Below are positions 36,467 through 48,353 of a stretch of DNA of 64,000 bases, one piece after another. The stretch spans positions 620,736 to 684,735 of the forward strand of contig MU001680.1 of NCBI GenBank assembly GCA_010093515.1, given 5' to 3'. The position numbers and the translations under genes are program-made. The notes beneath the pieces are model-generated. The model did no database searches, had not been told where the DNA came from, and saw only the letters and a list, made by a program, of their open reading frames with translations. Position 1 is the first letter of the stretch, and each line of letters starts with the position of its first letter. The stretch is from Lineolata rhizophorae (lineage: Eukaryota; Ascomycota; Dothideomycetes; Lineolatales; Lineolataceae).

Positions 36467-37333
36467 TGGAGGAGGTGGTATGGTGTATTGAGAGATGGGT
36501 TGGTTCTGGGCTGGGTCTTTGGCATGTATGTGTACGTCTGTACGTCGAGAAAAGGGTCGTACTAGATGGGATATCTTGCATTTGGATTGGCGTCTTTATG
36601 AGGAGCAGGATTGGTACCATGTACTTGGTCTAGCGGGTTTCCTCGAGATAGAAGGTTATAACAACCGTGTTCTACTTTGAAGATATCAATAGAAAAGTCC
36701 ATATAGAAATTAAACCGGCGCTCCAGTCCCTTTAGCTTTTGGAAGGAATCCACTAGTTCTTGTATCTGTATACTTTAAGGTGAAATAATCAAGATCGGCC
36801 AGGGCAGGAGAGTCTCAGAGTGCCATATTGTCACTATATAGGTACTAGCTACATATATGACTTCAAATATTGTTTGTAGCTGGATGGCGGTCTGGTGGAC
36901 AAATCCTGGTATCCGGAGCACATGGCGCTTGCAGGTGGTAAGCACAAGGGTGGACCGTGCGTCATAAGCTGAGACACCTCGACCGTCCAAACGACGATGA
37001 TACAGCTCCGTCGCAGCCCTAAATCCGCCCCAGATCCCTCGTCACAGTTGTCCCTTCGCAATTCACCATGCTCAGCTAGTAGATTCTCTACAGCAACTAT
37101 CTGCCTAATATCCAATTCCCCCAAACCGAATAGTCCAGCTCCAGGCAACCGCGAAATTCCCCCGCCCCCCTCCTCGGCAGCCAGTGGCGACTGGAACTGA
37201 CTACATATGCTTCTTTGAGCACCTTGTACGACGGTCATACATACCAGGCACATAAACCCATAGCTCGCTACCCAACTTCGAAGCGTCCAAACACACCAAG
37301 CTCATCTCCGCGACCCTCTCTCGCACCTCTACG
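36467..37333. other. intergenic before SEC18
   Basis: About 0.87 kb, AT-rich for the first 0.5 kb and then moderately GC-rich. It holds the SUA5 3' flank and the SEC18 promoter. No gene, TATA box or repeat was recognised. Confidence 0.5.
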
Positions 37334-40154
37334 ATGTTCAACCGCAACAACTACCCCGGACTACCGAACCCGCTGTCCGGCCGTCAGGACGCCTCGCCAC
37401 GCCCGCCGCGAGGCGACCAGCCGCCGCAGCCAAACTATAGCCGACCGGCGCAGTATCCGCCTCAGCGGCAGTCGGGGTCGGGCGGAGGCTATCCGCCACC
37501 CCAGCAGCAACGGATGCCGGTGGGACGAGGCGCCGCCCCGCCTGGGCGCAGCATGCAGCTGCGACCGGACAAGAGCCCGAATGACATGTACACGTTTGGT
37601 AATTTGTGAGCAAGCCCTACATCGTCGTCTTCTTTTGCCCTTGGGAGGGGGGGAGAAGGAGAGAGCAGGCTGGGAAAGAAGAAGTAAGGAGGGCGTGTCA
37701 AATGGGCAGTTTGGGCTAATTGTAACGCCGCCTTAAAGAGTTGCCGTCAACCCGAGAGACTTCCCGCCGAACCCGGACGGGTCCGACTTGTATCTTCTGG
37801 TGAACAACAGCTATGTCTTCACAGCGCGCCCGGATCAGGGTTGTCAGCCGGGTACCATCACGTTCTCGGACCCGCAGAGGACATGCGCCGGAGTGTCTCT
37901 GGGCCCTAGGGAGGTGGTGGACGTGCAGGTCTTTGACCCGTTCAGTCAGGGCGGGCATGCATACCTTGGTTCGGCGGATCTGGAAGTCGGTTTCGCAGGA
38001 AGGAAGAGCACTGACGTGCCGTACGATCAAGATGAACTCGCTCAATTTTTCATCAGGGTATGAGGTTCTCTAGAGTTGATTTTCTGCCCATCATTGGGGT
38101 TGCACAGGCTAACATTTACTAGAATTTCGAGAACCAAGTATTCGCTCCGGGCCAGCAAGTCCTCATGAATGTCAAGAATATTCCGCTGAGGTTATCGGTG
38201 AAGACCGTGCAACTGATGGATATTTCCATGGAGAAGGCTGCTTCTCCGGACGCACCAACTCTGGTTGAGCCCCAAGCTCGGGGAATTCTAACTAGACATA
38301 CCCCACTCAACTTCTTCAAGGATGCCCGAACCGGAATCCAAGTTAAGGCCTCTACAAGGAGGCCTGCGGCCAACTCGCTGGTGATGCCAAACTTCAAGTT
38401 TGAGGACATGGGCATTGGTGGTTTGGACGCTGAGTTCAGTGCCATTTTCCGTAGGGCGTTCGCATCACGCATATTTCCACCTGGTCTGGTCGACAAGCTT
38501 GGTATCCAACACGTGCGTGGTATGCTACTTTACGGTCCTCCTGGTACCGGTAAAACCCTCATCGCTCGGCAGATTGGAAAAATGTTGAACGCGCGGGAAC
38601 CCAAGGTGATCAACGGTCCTGAAGTGCTGAGCAAGTTCGTCGGGCAGTCAGAAGAGAACATCCGCAAGCTATTCGCCGAGGCGGAGAAAGAGTACAAAGA
38701 GAAAGGCGACGAGAGTGGGCTGCACATTATCATCTTCGACGAACTGGATGCGGTATGCAAGCAAAGAGGGAGCGGTGCAGGCGGTGGGACTGGTGTCGGC
38801 GACAGCGTCGTCAATCAGCTGTTGTCCAAGCTTGATGGTGTGGACCAACTCAACAACATCCTCTTGATCGGTATGACGAACCGTATGGATATGATAGACG
38901 AAGCCTTGTTACGACCTGGGCGATTGGAGATGCACATGGAAATTTCGCTCCCAGATGAACACGGACGTGCGCAAATCATCAACATACATACCACCAAAAT
39001 GCGGAAGAACAACGTGCTCGATCCTGACGTCGACATCTACGAGCTGGCCAAGATGACCAAAAACTTTTCTGGCGCTGAGATCACGGGCTTGGTCAAGGCG
39101 GCTTCCTCGTTCGCCTTCAGCCGGCACATCAAAGTCGGTACCATGGCCGGTATTAGCGACGATGTCGCCGACATGAAGGTCAACCGCGAGGACTTCCTCC
39201 ATGCACTAGACGAAGTGAAGCCGCTGTTCGGTGTGGCCGAGGAGGAGCTCGGCAAGTGCATCCGCGGCGGCATTCTGCACTTTTCATCGTACATCGAGAA
39301 CATCCTCGACGAGGGCCGGCTCTACATCAACCAGGTGCGCAAGCCGGACTCGACGCCGCTGCTGTCGGTCGTGCTGCACGGGCCCCCCGGAAGCGGCAAG
39401 ACAGCATTGGCGGCCAAGATGGCCATGGACTCGGACTTCCCCTTCATCAAGCTCCTCAGCCCGGAAGACATGGTCGGCTTCAACGAAATGCAGAAGATTC
39501 AGCAGCTCGACCGCACCTTCCGCGATGCGTACAAGAGCCCGCTTAGCGTCATAGTCATCGATAACATTGAGCTCTTGGTGGATTGGGTGCCCATCGGACC
39601 GCGCTTCAGCAACTCGGTGCTGGTGGCGCTGAAGGTGTTGCTCGGAAAGCAGCCGCCAAAGGTATGTAATGCACGTATGATTTTCTTTTTCTTTTTTTAC
39701 TTTTTGTTTTCGCTTCTATCTTTTCTCGATCTCGATATTGCATTCCGTCGGGCGATGTTTAAACCCGATGGCACCGCCCACAAGTGGACTGACCTGACAC
39801 CACTAACACCACCCACACCTGCAGGACCGACGCCTCCTAATCTTCGCGACCACGACGGAGCGCTCGGTGCTACAGCAGCTGGACTTGTATCCGCGCTTCG
39901 ACGCCGAGATCGCGGTGCCCAACGTCAATAGCCAGCAGGAGCTGGGCCACATCCTGCAACAAAGCGGCGCCTTCGACGACAGGGCCATCCACCAGACGCT
40001 CGGCGACATCCAGGAGATGACGGGCTCGCAAGAGGTCGGTGTCGGTATCAAGAAGATCCTGACTGGCATCGAGACGGCAAAGCAAGACGAGGACATGGCG
40101 GGCAGGTTCGCGAGGGTTATGGGGCAGGCTATCGCTGCGAGGGGTTACGAGTAA
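37334..40154 (+). CDS. SEC18: vesicle-fusion ATPase Sec18/NSF
   Basis: Hexameric AAA ATPase that, with alpha-SNAP/Sec17, takes apart SNARE complexes after membrane fusion. The protein is 819 aa; exons are 37334-37605, 37739-38057, 38123-39661 and 39825-40154. A Pro/Gln/Gly-rich N-terminal extension of about 80 residues precedes the N domain (VAVNPRDFPPN...). D1 has Walker A GPPGTGKT (335-342), Walker B IIIFDELDAV and the GRLEMHMEI arginine region. D2 has GPPGSGKT (617-624) and VIVIDNIELLVDW, the degenerate Walker B usual for NSF D2. Intron 1 has two possible donors, GTAATT at 37598 and GTGAGC at 37606; only the second rebuilds GNLVAVNP in frame. The last intron has long T tracts. Length and motifs indicate a complete, functional protein. 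Confidence 0.96.
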
Positions 40155-43100
40155 AGGGGCTGGTGCGGTGTTCTAAGGGCGCGTACGACTTGCGCATTTC
40201 CGAAGCATATATATTCTTGCAGGGCCTTTTGTATTTGCAACAAGGGAGTGGTTTTCATTGCGGTGCGTATAGACTAGGCAAGGGTTTACAGGATTGGACA
40301 CCCTAGGGTGGCTTTGGAATTATGGGTTCTCTTTCGCAAATGAACGATGGGATTCTGCGGGTGAGGTTACTATGGATATGCCTTTTTGTTCAACGTTGGC
40401 TCCGCAGTGCGGCCCAAAGGCAACACAATGTTCGGAACAACTATAATATGGAGTAGTTCTGCCTTCTAGCCCGTGGTTTATAACTTGTGCCACAGTCGGG
40501 TGTTTCATGTCGCCCACGCGACGGCTCGCGCCATGCGAAGTGACACGGCGACGCGATAGTCATGGTAGCACGGCGCGTGGGCGGGCAGGAGCTGAAACTC
40601 GTGTTGGTTCTGTCAACGACGCCGGGATGGGCCTGCGTGCATGAACTTGTTACTACTTCTAGGTTGTCAACGGAAGATTGTTGAGGGGCGGGCAAAGGCG
40701 CGGGAAGTGGCACCCCGTCGGCAGGCAGAACGTGATGGAATGGCATTGTCAAATGCCGCGCGTCTATGCGATCTGGGCTCCCTTGTTAGTTGGGATGGGC
40801 GTAGGCACTACCTAGGTAAGTAGACTTCCCCCCCGGTCTGCCCTATGAATCTAGCGCTAGAGAGCCCTGTCGAGATGTTTCCCACCACCGTCGGAACCCC
40901 CAACGCAGGGATTCCTAAGCTAAGCCAAGGAGCCGGGGTACGTGGGTTGATGGGTAGGTAGGAAACGACCAATTCATGACAGCCGAATCGTTGATCCAAG
41001 TGGCACCAGCGTGAGATGGGTGCGTCGGGGGATAGCTATCACAGTATGACGAGCTGAAGCAAGGGAGAGATAGGGTGAGCGTGCCAGTAACAGGGTGTGA
41101 TGGGAGGAGCAGCACTTCCCCATCTTTCGTCCCGATCCCATTCTCACGGTCTGGGTGGTCCTCGGTGGTTTGCCGTGGGACAAAGGGGGCTAGCTAAGAA
41201 AAACCCCGGAGTTCCCGGGTGAAATCACATGGACGATGATGGGAGGTGACTTCACACCGCCGGTCCGGGTGCGCCAGCGAGGGGCGCCGGCGGATGGCGC
41301 CAGCGCGCTCGGCGGTAGGTAAGCTGGACGGTAGGATAGGTAGTCCCAGGGCGAGGTCGTCCGTCTAGGCCGCATCGGTCATGGTCCGATCCGGGCGTTG
41401 GTGATGCTGAAGGGCCCGGGGTGATGATGAGAGTGACAAGGATGGTGGCGTCCAGCATCGAGGGTTGGATCCTCGGATCCGAGCCACCGGGGCCCCCTCG
41501 CCTTTTCCTTCCCTTCGGCAGCACCGCCAATGGGAGCGCTTCCGTTCTCGCCAAGGCAATGACGTTTGGAGCCACAGCGCCGTCAGTGGTCAGAGATCTT
41601 TCGCGCGTCCGTTATTTTCGAGGCCAGCGCGCCGAGCGTCCCTCATTTCTTTTTTCCCTTCGCTCTCAATACTGAAGCATCGCGGGGTAGGGAGGTACGT
41701 AGGTGGTAGGGCACTCCGGGTGACCGGTGCTCCGGCCGCCGCCCGCCGGCGCGTCGACCACCGCCTAATTGCTGCCACTTCGTGTCCGTGGTGCTCCCCA
41801 ATGGGATTCCGACCAACCACTCGCCTTTGCCCTTCCGCATTGCGGGATGGGCGAGGCGTCGAGCCACCACCACCATCCGACTGTCGCCGCCTGAGCAGCT
41901 CCCCGCGGCTGCCCTTGCGTAGGGCAAGCGCATCCGGGCCCGGGTAGGACGTGGTACGTACCGAAGGGACGCTCGCCTATCAGACTGAGGCTGGCCGACC
42001 GGCCGGCCGGCGCGCTGTCTCCATGCAGCCAGGCCGTCGCTCTAGCCACGCTGTCCGCCGCTGGGGCCCGGTGCCGGTGGATACGCCCGTTTCAAAGTGG
42101 CGCCGCGTAACGTTCGGCATTTCTGACGAGAGGTGCCTTCCGTTGGGCCCGGCTGAAGAGCACAAGGTAAAGATACCGTGGATACCCGGATTGCTCATCG
42201 GTACCAAGCGCGTACTGACCTAGGAGACACCCTCGACCCTCCTATCTGCCTGCCTTGCTTGGGCGGGTAGCGAAGTCTGATCTGCCCGGCTAGCTTCGCC
42301 GTTTCGCCTTGCCTCGCTGATGCCCAGGCCAACGGGGGACAGGCCCTGCGGTGGCAGTGGCGGCCACAGCGGACGCTCAGAGTGACGGACTGTCTGCCCC
42401 TCCATGCGTACCCCTCTCCCTGCCGGACCGCGCGCGCGGAGAGAGAGCGTCCAATGGCGGCGTATCGGGGCCCCGGCCAAATCGACTTTCCCGGCCCCTC
42501 CGCGCCCGCAGCAGCGCTGACGGGTCACTTTCTACTATGAGTCGCAGCACACTGCGGACCCGTGATCGCGAGCATGGCTGCCTTCGGCCCAGACGGGAGC
42601 GAAAAGGATGGAAGGAAGGCCTCGTGTGCGTTTGCTGGGGACTGGCCGCTTCGCTCACTCGCTCGCCTCGCGGGAAGATTGACAACACATCAACTTTGAC
42701 AGCAGAGCAACAATACCAAGACCGAGCAAGGGCAAGGCGAATGGTAAAAAAAAAAGAGGCCAGTGCGTTGCATCCGCCCGGGCCTGCGTCCTGCATCATC
42801 ATCAGGCCCGGGTCCCATGCGTCCGCCGTCCCATCGTACGTCCGCCAGCCCCGTCGCCGCTTTTAGACCCGACGGTTACCTGGGGATGCTCCCCACTCTC
42901 TCTCTTCCTCTTCCTATCAGGACCCTGGACCATGTTTCTTTCCCGTGCTCGCTCCACGCTGCGCGCGCGATGCTAGCTTGCATGCCGGACACCCCGGCGT
43001 CTGCAGCGCCAGCGCTTGCAACTCGGATGCCTGCCTGGGCCTGCACTTGCCGCCTCTGCGCTTGCAAGTCCCGCTGCCCCATGCTATGGAGGGGCTTGCT

Positions 43101-44160
43101 TGGGTCGTGCGTGCAGCCAGCCTACCTACGTACTGACCTAACCTACGTTTGCTAGGCCCGCCCTTTGTCTTTTGCTGATGAACACGGACGGAAAACTTGG
43201 GCCCTTCTCTTTTTTGCACCCCTTTCAAATCCGCCCAATGGATCCAATCAATTGCTTGATTGACTGTCTTCGTCCGAGCTGTCCGTCGCCGCGCAGACAT
43301 TGATACCACCCCCCTCCCCTTCCCCACTCTCCTTCAATGGCACCATTACTCGCCCTCGGTGTGATCCCTCTGTTCAATTGGTCCGATGCTGGCCTCACGG
43401 CTGATAATTGCCTCTCGTCCCATCTGTATCTAACGGCCTAGAGCCCATTTTTGCCACGGATCCGGCCCAATAGCCCGCAGACCGGTGAGCTAACGCTTTG
43501 CAAGGGTGCCTGTGTAGAAACTAGACTAGACCCGCCATTGCCCGGCCAGCCATGTCGGCCTTAGCGGCCTGGGAGACTATCAATGCCAGAAGCATGGCCA
43601 TCCTCTTCCCGGACTCCTGTCAGATGGCCAGAAGTGCTTCGGTCGATTTGATTTGACGCGGCTGTGGATCACCAATCCCGGACCTCGCGGGATGAAGCCG
43701 GTTGGCACGATGCTTCAGCTACCTGCAGGTTTATCACGGCTGGAGCGGGGCTCGCATCGATTGTTGAGGACGGCATGATGCGATGAGGGAGGGGGTTAAG
43801 CCGATGCCCCCGATGATGAGCAATTCAACCTGCTTGCTGTCGTCGTAGTCATCGTAGGCAGGGGGAGGGTCTCCGGACGGGTATAAAAGGGAAGCCGTTT
43901 TGCGAGTAAAGGAGGTTTCCTCCTTCTTCCTTTCTTTCCACTTCATTCAGATCAGTCCTGAACAGATCTCCAAGCGCTTTCTGTAAACATACCCAACCGA
44001 ACATCCTTCCCTTAGTAGGATACCTGCCTTCGGACGGTCCAGTGTCTACCATTTCACCACCCCAATCTTCTATCAAAGTCTAACGCACACTACCAATCTC
44101 ACTTTTTGACCTTCCTCACCTCTCACATCACCCTTATCCATTCCACTCCACCAAACAACA
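40155..44160. other. 4 kb GC-rich noncoding stretch upstream of KXD1-like gene
   Basis: No supported gene in 4 kb, unusually long here. CCTAGGTAAG (40808), GGTAGGTAGG (40953) and CCTACCTACG (43120) motifs recur. Open frames of 130-170 codons lie on both strands and overlap, as expected from high GC. The last 280 bases are a TATA box plus a CT-rich leader for the next gene. A noncoding RNA or a long regulatory region is possible but not shown. Confidence 0.45.
43882..43888 (+). promoter_or_regulatory. TATA box upstream of the KXD1-like gene
   Basis: TATAAAA at 43882-43888 is followed by C/T-rich DNA up to ATG 44161. It predicts a leader of about 240 bases. A clear TATA box is unusual among the housekeeping genes of this window. 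Confidence 0.5.
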
Positions 44161-45109
44161 ATGTCTTCCCAGCAGTATTCCTACTACGCCACGGGCAGCC
44201 AGCCCGTCAGCGTGCCCCAGAAGCCCGGCCAGTTCCAGCCCAGCCTGTACGGCCCGCCAGCGCAAGGCGCCGCGTACGGCGCGTCGCCGCCCGAGGCGCC
44301 CGACAGCAGCGTCGCGTCGGGCACCACTGGCGGGCCGACTTCGTACGGCGAACCGACTGCGACGCACGCGTCGACCAGCAGCTACGCGGGTTCGGCCAGC
44401 GAGTACGCTTCGTCCGAGTCGACCGCCGGCAGCGTCGACCTGCTCGACTACATGAGCGACCGCGTCAGCGGAGCGTACGATCCGGTGCCGCTGGATCGGA
44501 GTTTGGCGAAGCAGGCGCAAACGTGAGTGTTTGGAAGCTTTTCTTTTCTGTTTCCGGCCTTTTTCACCGCTGTTTTGTCTTGTAGGATCGAACTTGGCTT
44601 GTCTCCAGTTCGTCCGCTGGGTGTCGTCATTCACCGCTTGTTTCCAGCAGAACACTTTTTCTCCCATTTGTCTTTTTTCATGGTTCGAAACCTGCAGTTT
44701 TCCGTTCGGCTTTCCAAGCGGTAAAGCTGGGCAGGCAAGGCAAGCAATGGAAAACAATTGCTAATGCACGCGGCCCGCCACAGATCCGGCCAGCTAAACG
44801 CCAAGACGCAGGAGATCGCCCGGCTGCGCGCGCTCGCGGAGCAGCGGCTTGCCGCCGTGCAGGCCGACTTCTCGCAGGGCATGAAGACGGCAAAGGGCGT
44901 CGAGCGCGACCTTCAGTGGACGCAGCGCAAAGTCAAGTAAGTCGTCGTCGGCGGGCGAGAAAATTTCCCGAAATTGTGATTCTGTTCCTGCGTGGGGATT
45001 CGGGCTGACAGGTGCTTGTTTAAGCGACATCAATGCGCGTGCGCAGCGAAAGTATCCCGAGCAGTACAGGGCTGCTTCGCAGCGCTATCCCGCCCCGGTC
45101 GACTATTAA
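44161..45109 (+). CDS. KXD1: KxDL-domain protein (BLOC-1-related, Kxd1-type)
   Basis: Small coiled-coil protein of the KxDL family; in yeast Kxd1 belongs to the BLOC-1 complex on endosomes. The protein is 199 aa; exons are 44161-44522, 44784-44936 and 45025-45109. Residues 1-120 are low complexity (Ser, Tyr, Gly, Gln, Pro) and end VDLLDYMSDR...YDPVPLDRSLAKQAQ, a block that I recall from fungal homologues. The helical domain (121-195) runs LNAKTQEIARLRALAEQRL, KGVERDLQWTQRKV (the KxDL region), then NDINARAQRKYPEQY, which matches the family end LKxKLAxKYPEAY. Intron 1 is long (261 bases). Intron 2 uses an acceptor TTTAAG at 45019-45024 that restores the frame; the earlier ACAG would not. The gene sits alone between two long noncoding stretches. 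Confidence 0.82.
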
Positions 45110-47780
45110 TGCCATCGGCATATATTTTTGACGAATTTCTTTTTTCCCGCGCCAATGACATGACTTTTCTATTTCTTTTTTCCGGTTTCTGTTGTTTTAT
45201 CTGAGAGAGGATACCAAATGTCCCCAGGTTCAAACCCTTCACTTCCTTCCTATTTCATGTACAACAAAGAGCTTTTTTAATACCGGCAAAAAAAGGGAGG
45301 GAAACCTTCTTATTCTTCTCGATGCTGTCTTTTGTCACGCCGGAACCAAAGGGTGAGATTTGGGTGGGCGGTTTTCTCTCTCACGAGTACCAGCGCAATT
45401 TCCATTTTACCGTACGTCCAACCTCTTTCCAGAAACTCAGTCGTCACAACAAGCTTTTCCACCAGAACGCCACTCTGCATCATCTGGCGTCTCGTTCCTG
45501 CCTTAACACGTTTCCCCTACCCCCTTGTCTTGCTCTTTCTCCACACTCGCCGCTTTTACGTCCTACGCTTGCCACGCAGCAGCTTGTCCCGCAGCAGCGG
45601 CCCGGCCCGCTGCTAGACACATGCAAGCGCACCCCACACCGCGACTAGCAGCGCCGTAGTTCCGGTGTTCGGGAACTAAGGGCGGGAGCAAGCGCCTAGG
45701 CGCCTGTGCGCCTTGTTTCGACTTGCGGGGCAAGCCGGTGGGCGGCACATCAGGCGGGAGGGCAGGGCGAGCCAGTCATTGGACGCATGCACGCGTCGCT
45801 GGTGTGCGGTGTGTGTGTACCTATGCAAGGGCCGTCACATTTCACGCGTCACGCTTTCATGCCGGTTTTCTAGGGTCTCCTGGAGAAGAGAGGGGGCCCC
45901 GGAACCAATGAGGGAGGCAACGGCAGCGCCATCGAGGGGAGTGGTAGGGGAGGGGAGAGGCGTAAGGTGCGACAGAGCGGTTAGCGCTCGTTTGGGGTTG
46001 CCTTGTCCCGGGAAGGGCGGACGTGGGGAGGGCGACATCCGGCCTGCTTGTCGTCTGGTTGGATGGGGTTGCTCTTCGTGGCGCGCGCGCGCGGTTCTAG
46101 TTGGTCCCCGGAGTGTTCTCACTACCAAGGTAGGCGCGTCCGCTTGGTTTCCGCGGTTGGGCAAAGTGGGGCCGGCATCAGACTGGCTGGCCGGCTGAGC
46201 TTAGATAGGGCTAATTAGGAAAGGTGGACTTTCTCGGCGGATTGATGGATAGGGATTAAATTCTGTTGTTTCATCCATCTGGGGGGATGGGGGGGGGGGG
46301 GGGTGGCTTTATGTTAGCTAACGGTCTAGCCATGGGATAGGATTGGGGAGGCTTAGTTTCTATTGTTGTTTTTTCTAGCTTGAAAATTGGCCTAGGTTCC
46401 ATTTCTGTTGGGGGGGTGGGTGTCGATAGGGGGCCCTTTTTCTTTTCTAGTCCATACGGCCGCGGACAGGGATATTTTCATGTTCTAGTTTTGGCATCGG
46501 CTCGTAGCCTGGCACTTGAATGCTTAGTGTGTTTTTTATTCCGCTGCTGTTAATTGTGGCTTATGACGGCGCGGTCGATTGTGAGGTGTGCATTGTCGTG
46601 ATTGGATAAGCAGGACCCGTATGTATGTGCGTGTGGTGCGGCTTGTGTGGTTCGGTGTTGTCACTGACTGGGCCAGACGGGTTAAGCGTACCGTGGGCTC
46701 TCGTCTGGGTGTTGGCAGTGGTGGTGTTTGGTTGGCTATTAAGTCAGCAGGGGTAGTGCGGGGGAAGCTTTAGGCCCGGCACTTTTTGGTACAAGTAGTG
46801 GCGCTGTATGATGGTGTCGGTGCGTGGCTTGGTTTTGATGTGCAGTGCCTTGCGTGTTGACCACCTGTGTTGTTGAGGCGAGGTGAGTGAGGGATGTCGT
46901 TCTGCGCGGCCTCGCGTGTTCACGTGATGGTGCTACAAGTCCCTCCATGGGTTTTGTCGTAAGTATGATGGTTCTGGATGTATGTGTGGTTTGCGAAAAG
47001 GCGAGAAATTGCGCGAAATTTGTGGTTATCTTATTGCGTGGGTCTAGTATTTTCATTTTGCCTTCTTTGTTGATTTGAGGTTGTTGGTAACAGCATTGTG
47101 TGCTCTCGACAAGTTGTTGCGACTGTTGAGTTGTTGGACTATTAAGTAAAAGCTGAATTTTTCATGTATTTTTTTGCATGCTATGTGTCTATAGTTGCAC
47201 ACGTTGATGGATTCAAAACATGCGTTCCTTCTAAAAGTGACAGTATAGAGACAAAGCATTAACTTAAACTGTTTGTTTAGCTGCCTAAGTTCGCTACATC
47301 ACTTCCCAGTACCTAAGAAACAGTCCATTCGTAATAAACTTTTCTGCAGTTTCACTCATATAATCGACGTCTATTAGGCGTAGATGGTCTACAACCATTC
47401 CAACGTTTGAATACATAATTTGTGTTTTGCCTCATAATGGAGCCCTTGCAACCTATTGTCGGGTCAAAAATATGATAACCTATACTTACACGGTTCACGG
47501 AGCTGGGGGATTTATACTCTCTCAAGTGTTTTGTGTGTCCACTATTTTCTTCGTCACGTTCTAACTGAGCAGCCACAGTACTAAATATCGTAAGATCAAG
47601 TCCCAAATACAGCACATTTTAGATTTGCTTCTCAGCACATATTTGCTTACATGTCTGACAACACAACCCACCATTAGGATAGATGTCTTATTGTGCAGGA
47701 CTATTTTACAAGGAATTACAGCTCCACCTCTCTCCCCCTCTGTGCACGTCCCAAGACGTCTCCTCCCTCCGTCCCCGCCC
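45110..47780. other. 2.7 kb noncoding stretch
   Basis: 3' flank of the KXD1-like gene and 3' flank of a convergent small gene. GC-rich to about 46.2 kb, then G/T-rich on the plus strand (46.2-47.1 kb) and AT-rich to 47.7 kb. It contains a 15-base G run. No conserved reading frame or RNA gene was recognised. Confidence 0.5.
46289..46303 (+). repeat. poly-G run (15 G), G-rich cluster
   Basis: Fifteen consecutive G follow GGGGGGAT at 46281-46288, and GGGGGGGTGGG-like DNA recurs near 46410. The run can form a G-quadruplex or cause polymerase slippage, so its exact length is the least certain part of this stretch. Confidence 0.6.
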
Positions 47781-48353
47781 CTACGGCCTCGTCCTACCAG
47801 CCAGCAGCGCCGCCCAGGGATCCTCGATGAAGCTCGGACGGAACCACCCTTTGTCGCCCCTGTTCACACGCCTTTGCTTAAGCACCACAAAATACCACAC
47901 GCAGATTCTCAATTAAGCAAACACCACGAAAACAAAGCTGAACACTTACTGGGCTCCACCCTTCGCGCCCACATCGCGCATCTCTGGATCCGCCGCCTCC
48001 GCCGCCTTTGCGCCTTTAGCGCCGCGCCGGCCTCGACCCTGACCCGCCGCCGACGGCCCCGCCGTCACCGCGTCACCGCTACCGCCCGGCCGGCGCCGCG
48101 CCGGGTGCGCCTCGGCGAAGGCGGCAAAGCCCATGGCAGCCGCCAGGCCGGGCTCGACGAGCGTCTCGACGTCGTCGTCGGGGGTAGTGGCGCTACGGCG
48201 GCGCTTCTTGGAGGGCGAGGACGGGGATGCGGCGGCCGAGGTCGAGGGGCCGACGTCGGTGGCTTGGGCGTCGGCGGTGGCGGCGGTGCTGGTGGTGGCC
48301 TGGGTGGCAGCGGCGGCGGCAGCAGCAGCAGGGGCGTCGTAGCCACTGGTCAT
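47781..48353 (-). CDS. small conserved hypothetical nuclear-type protein
   Basis: A 160-aa protein from exons 48353-47950 and 47859-47781, joined by a 90-base intron (GTAAGT donor, AACAG acceptor). The N-terminus is an alanine/threonine/serine-rich tract, followed by SPSKKRRRS, a likely nuclear localisation signal, then VETLVEPGLAAAMGFAAF and a basic RGRRGAKGAK segment. The short second exon encodes GDKGWFRPSFIEDPWAALL, and the Phe/Tyr-x-PSF-(I/V)-EDPW form of this tail is one I associate with a conserved but uncharacterised fungal family. Without the second exon the protein would end after GAKGGAQ at a stop straddling the donor. No function is known to me. The strong GC bias makes other frames open here too; the splice signals and the tail decide for this one. 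Confidence 0.68.

Noticed and set aside
45713-46198. 161-codon plus-strand frame downstream of the KXD1-like gene
   Set aside because: Low-complexity, GC-driven, no family resemblance, no promoter signal.
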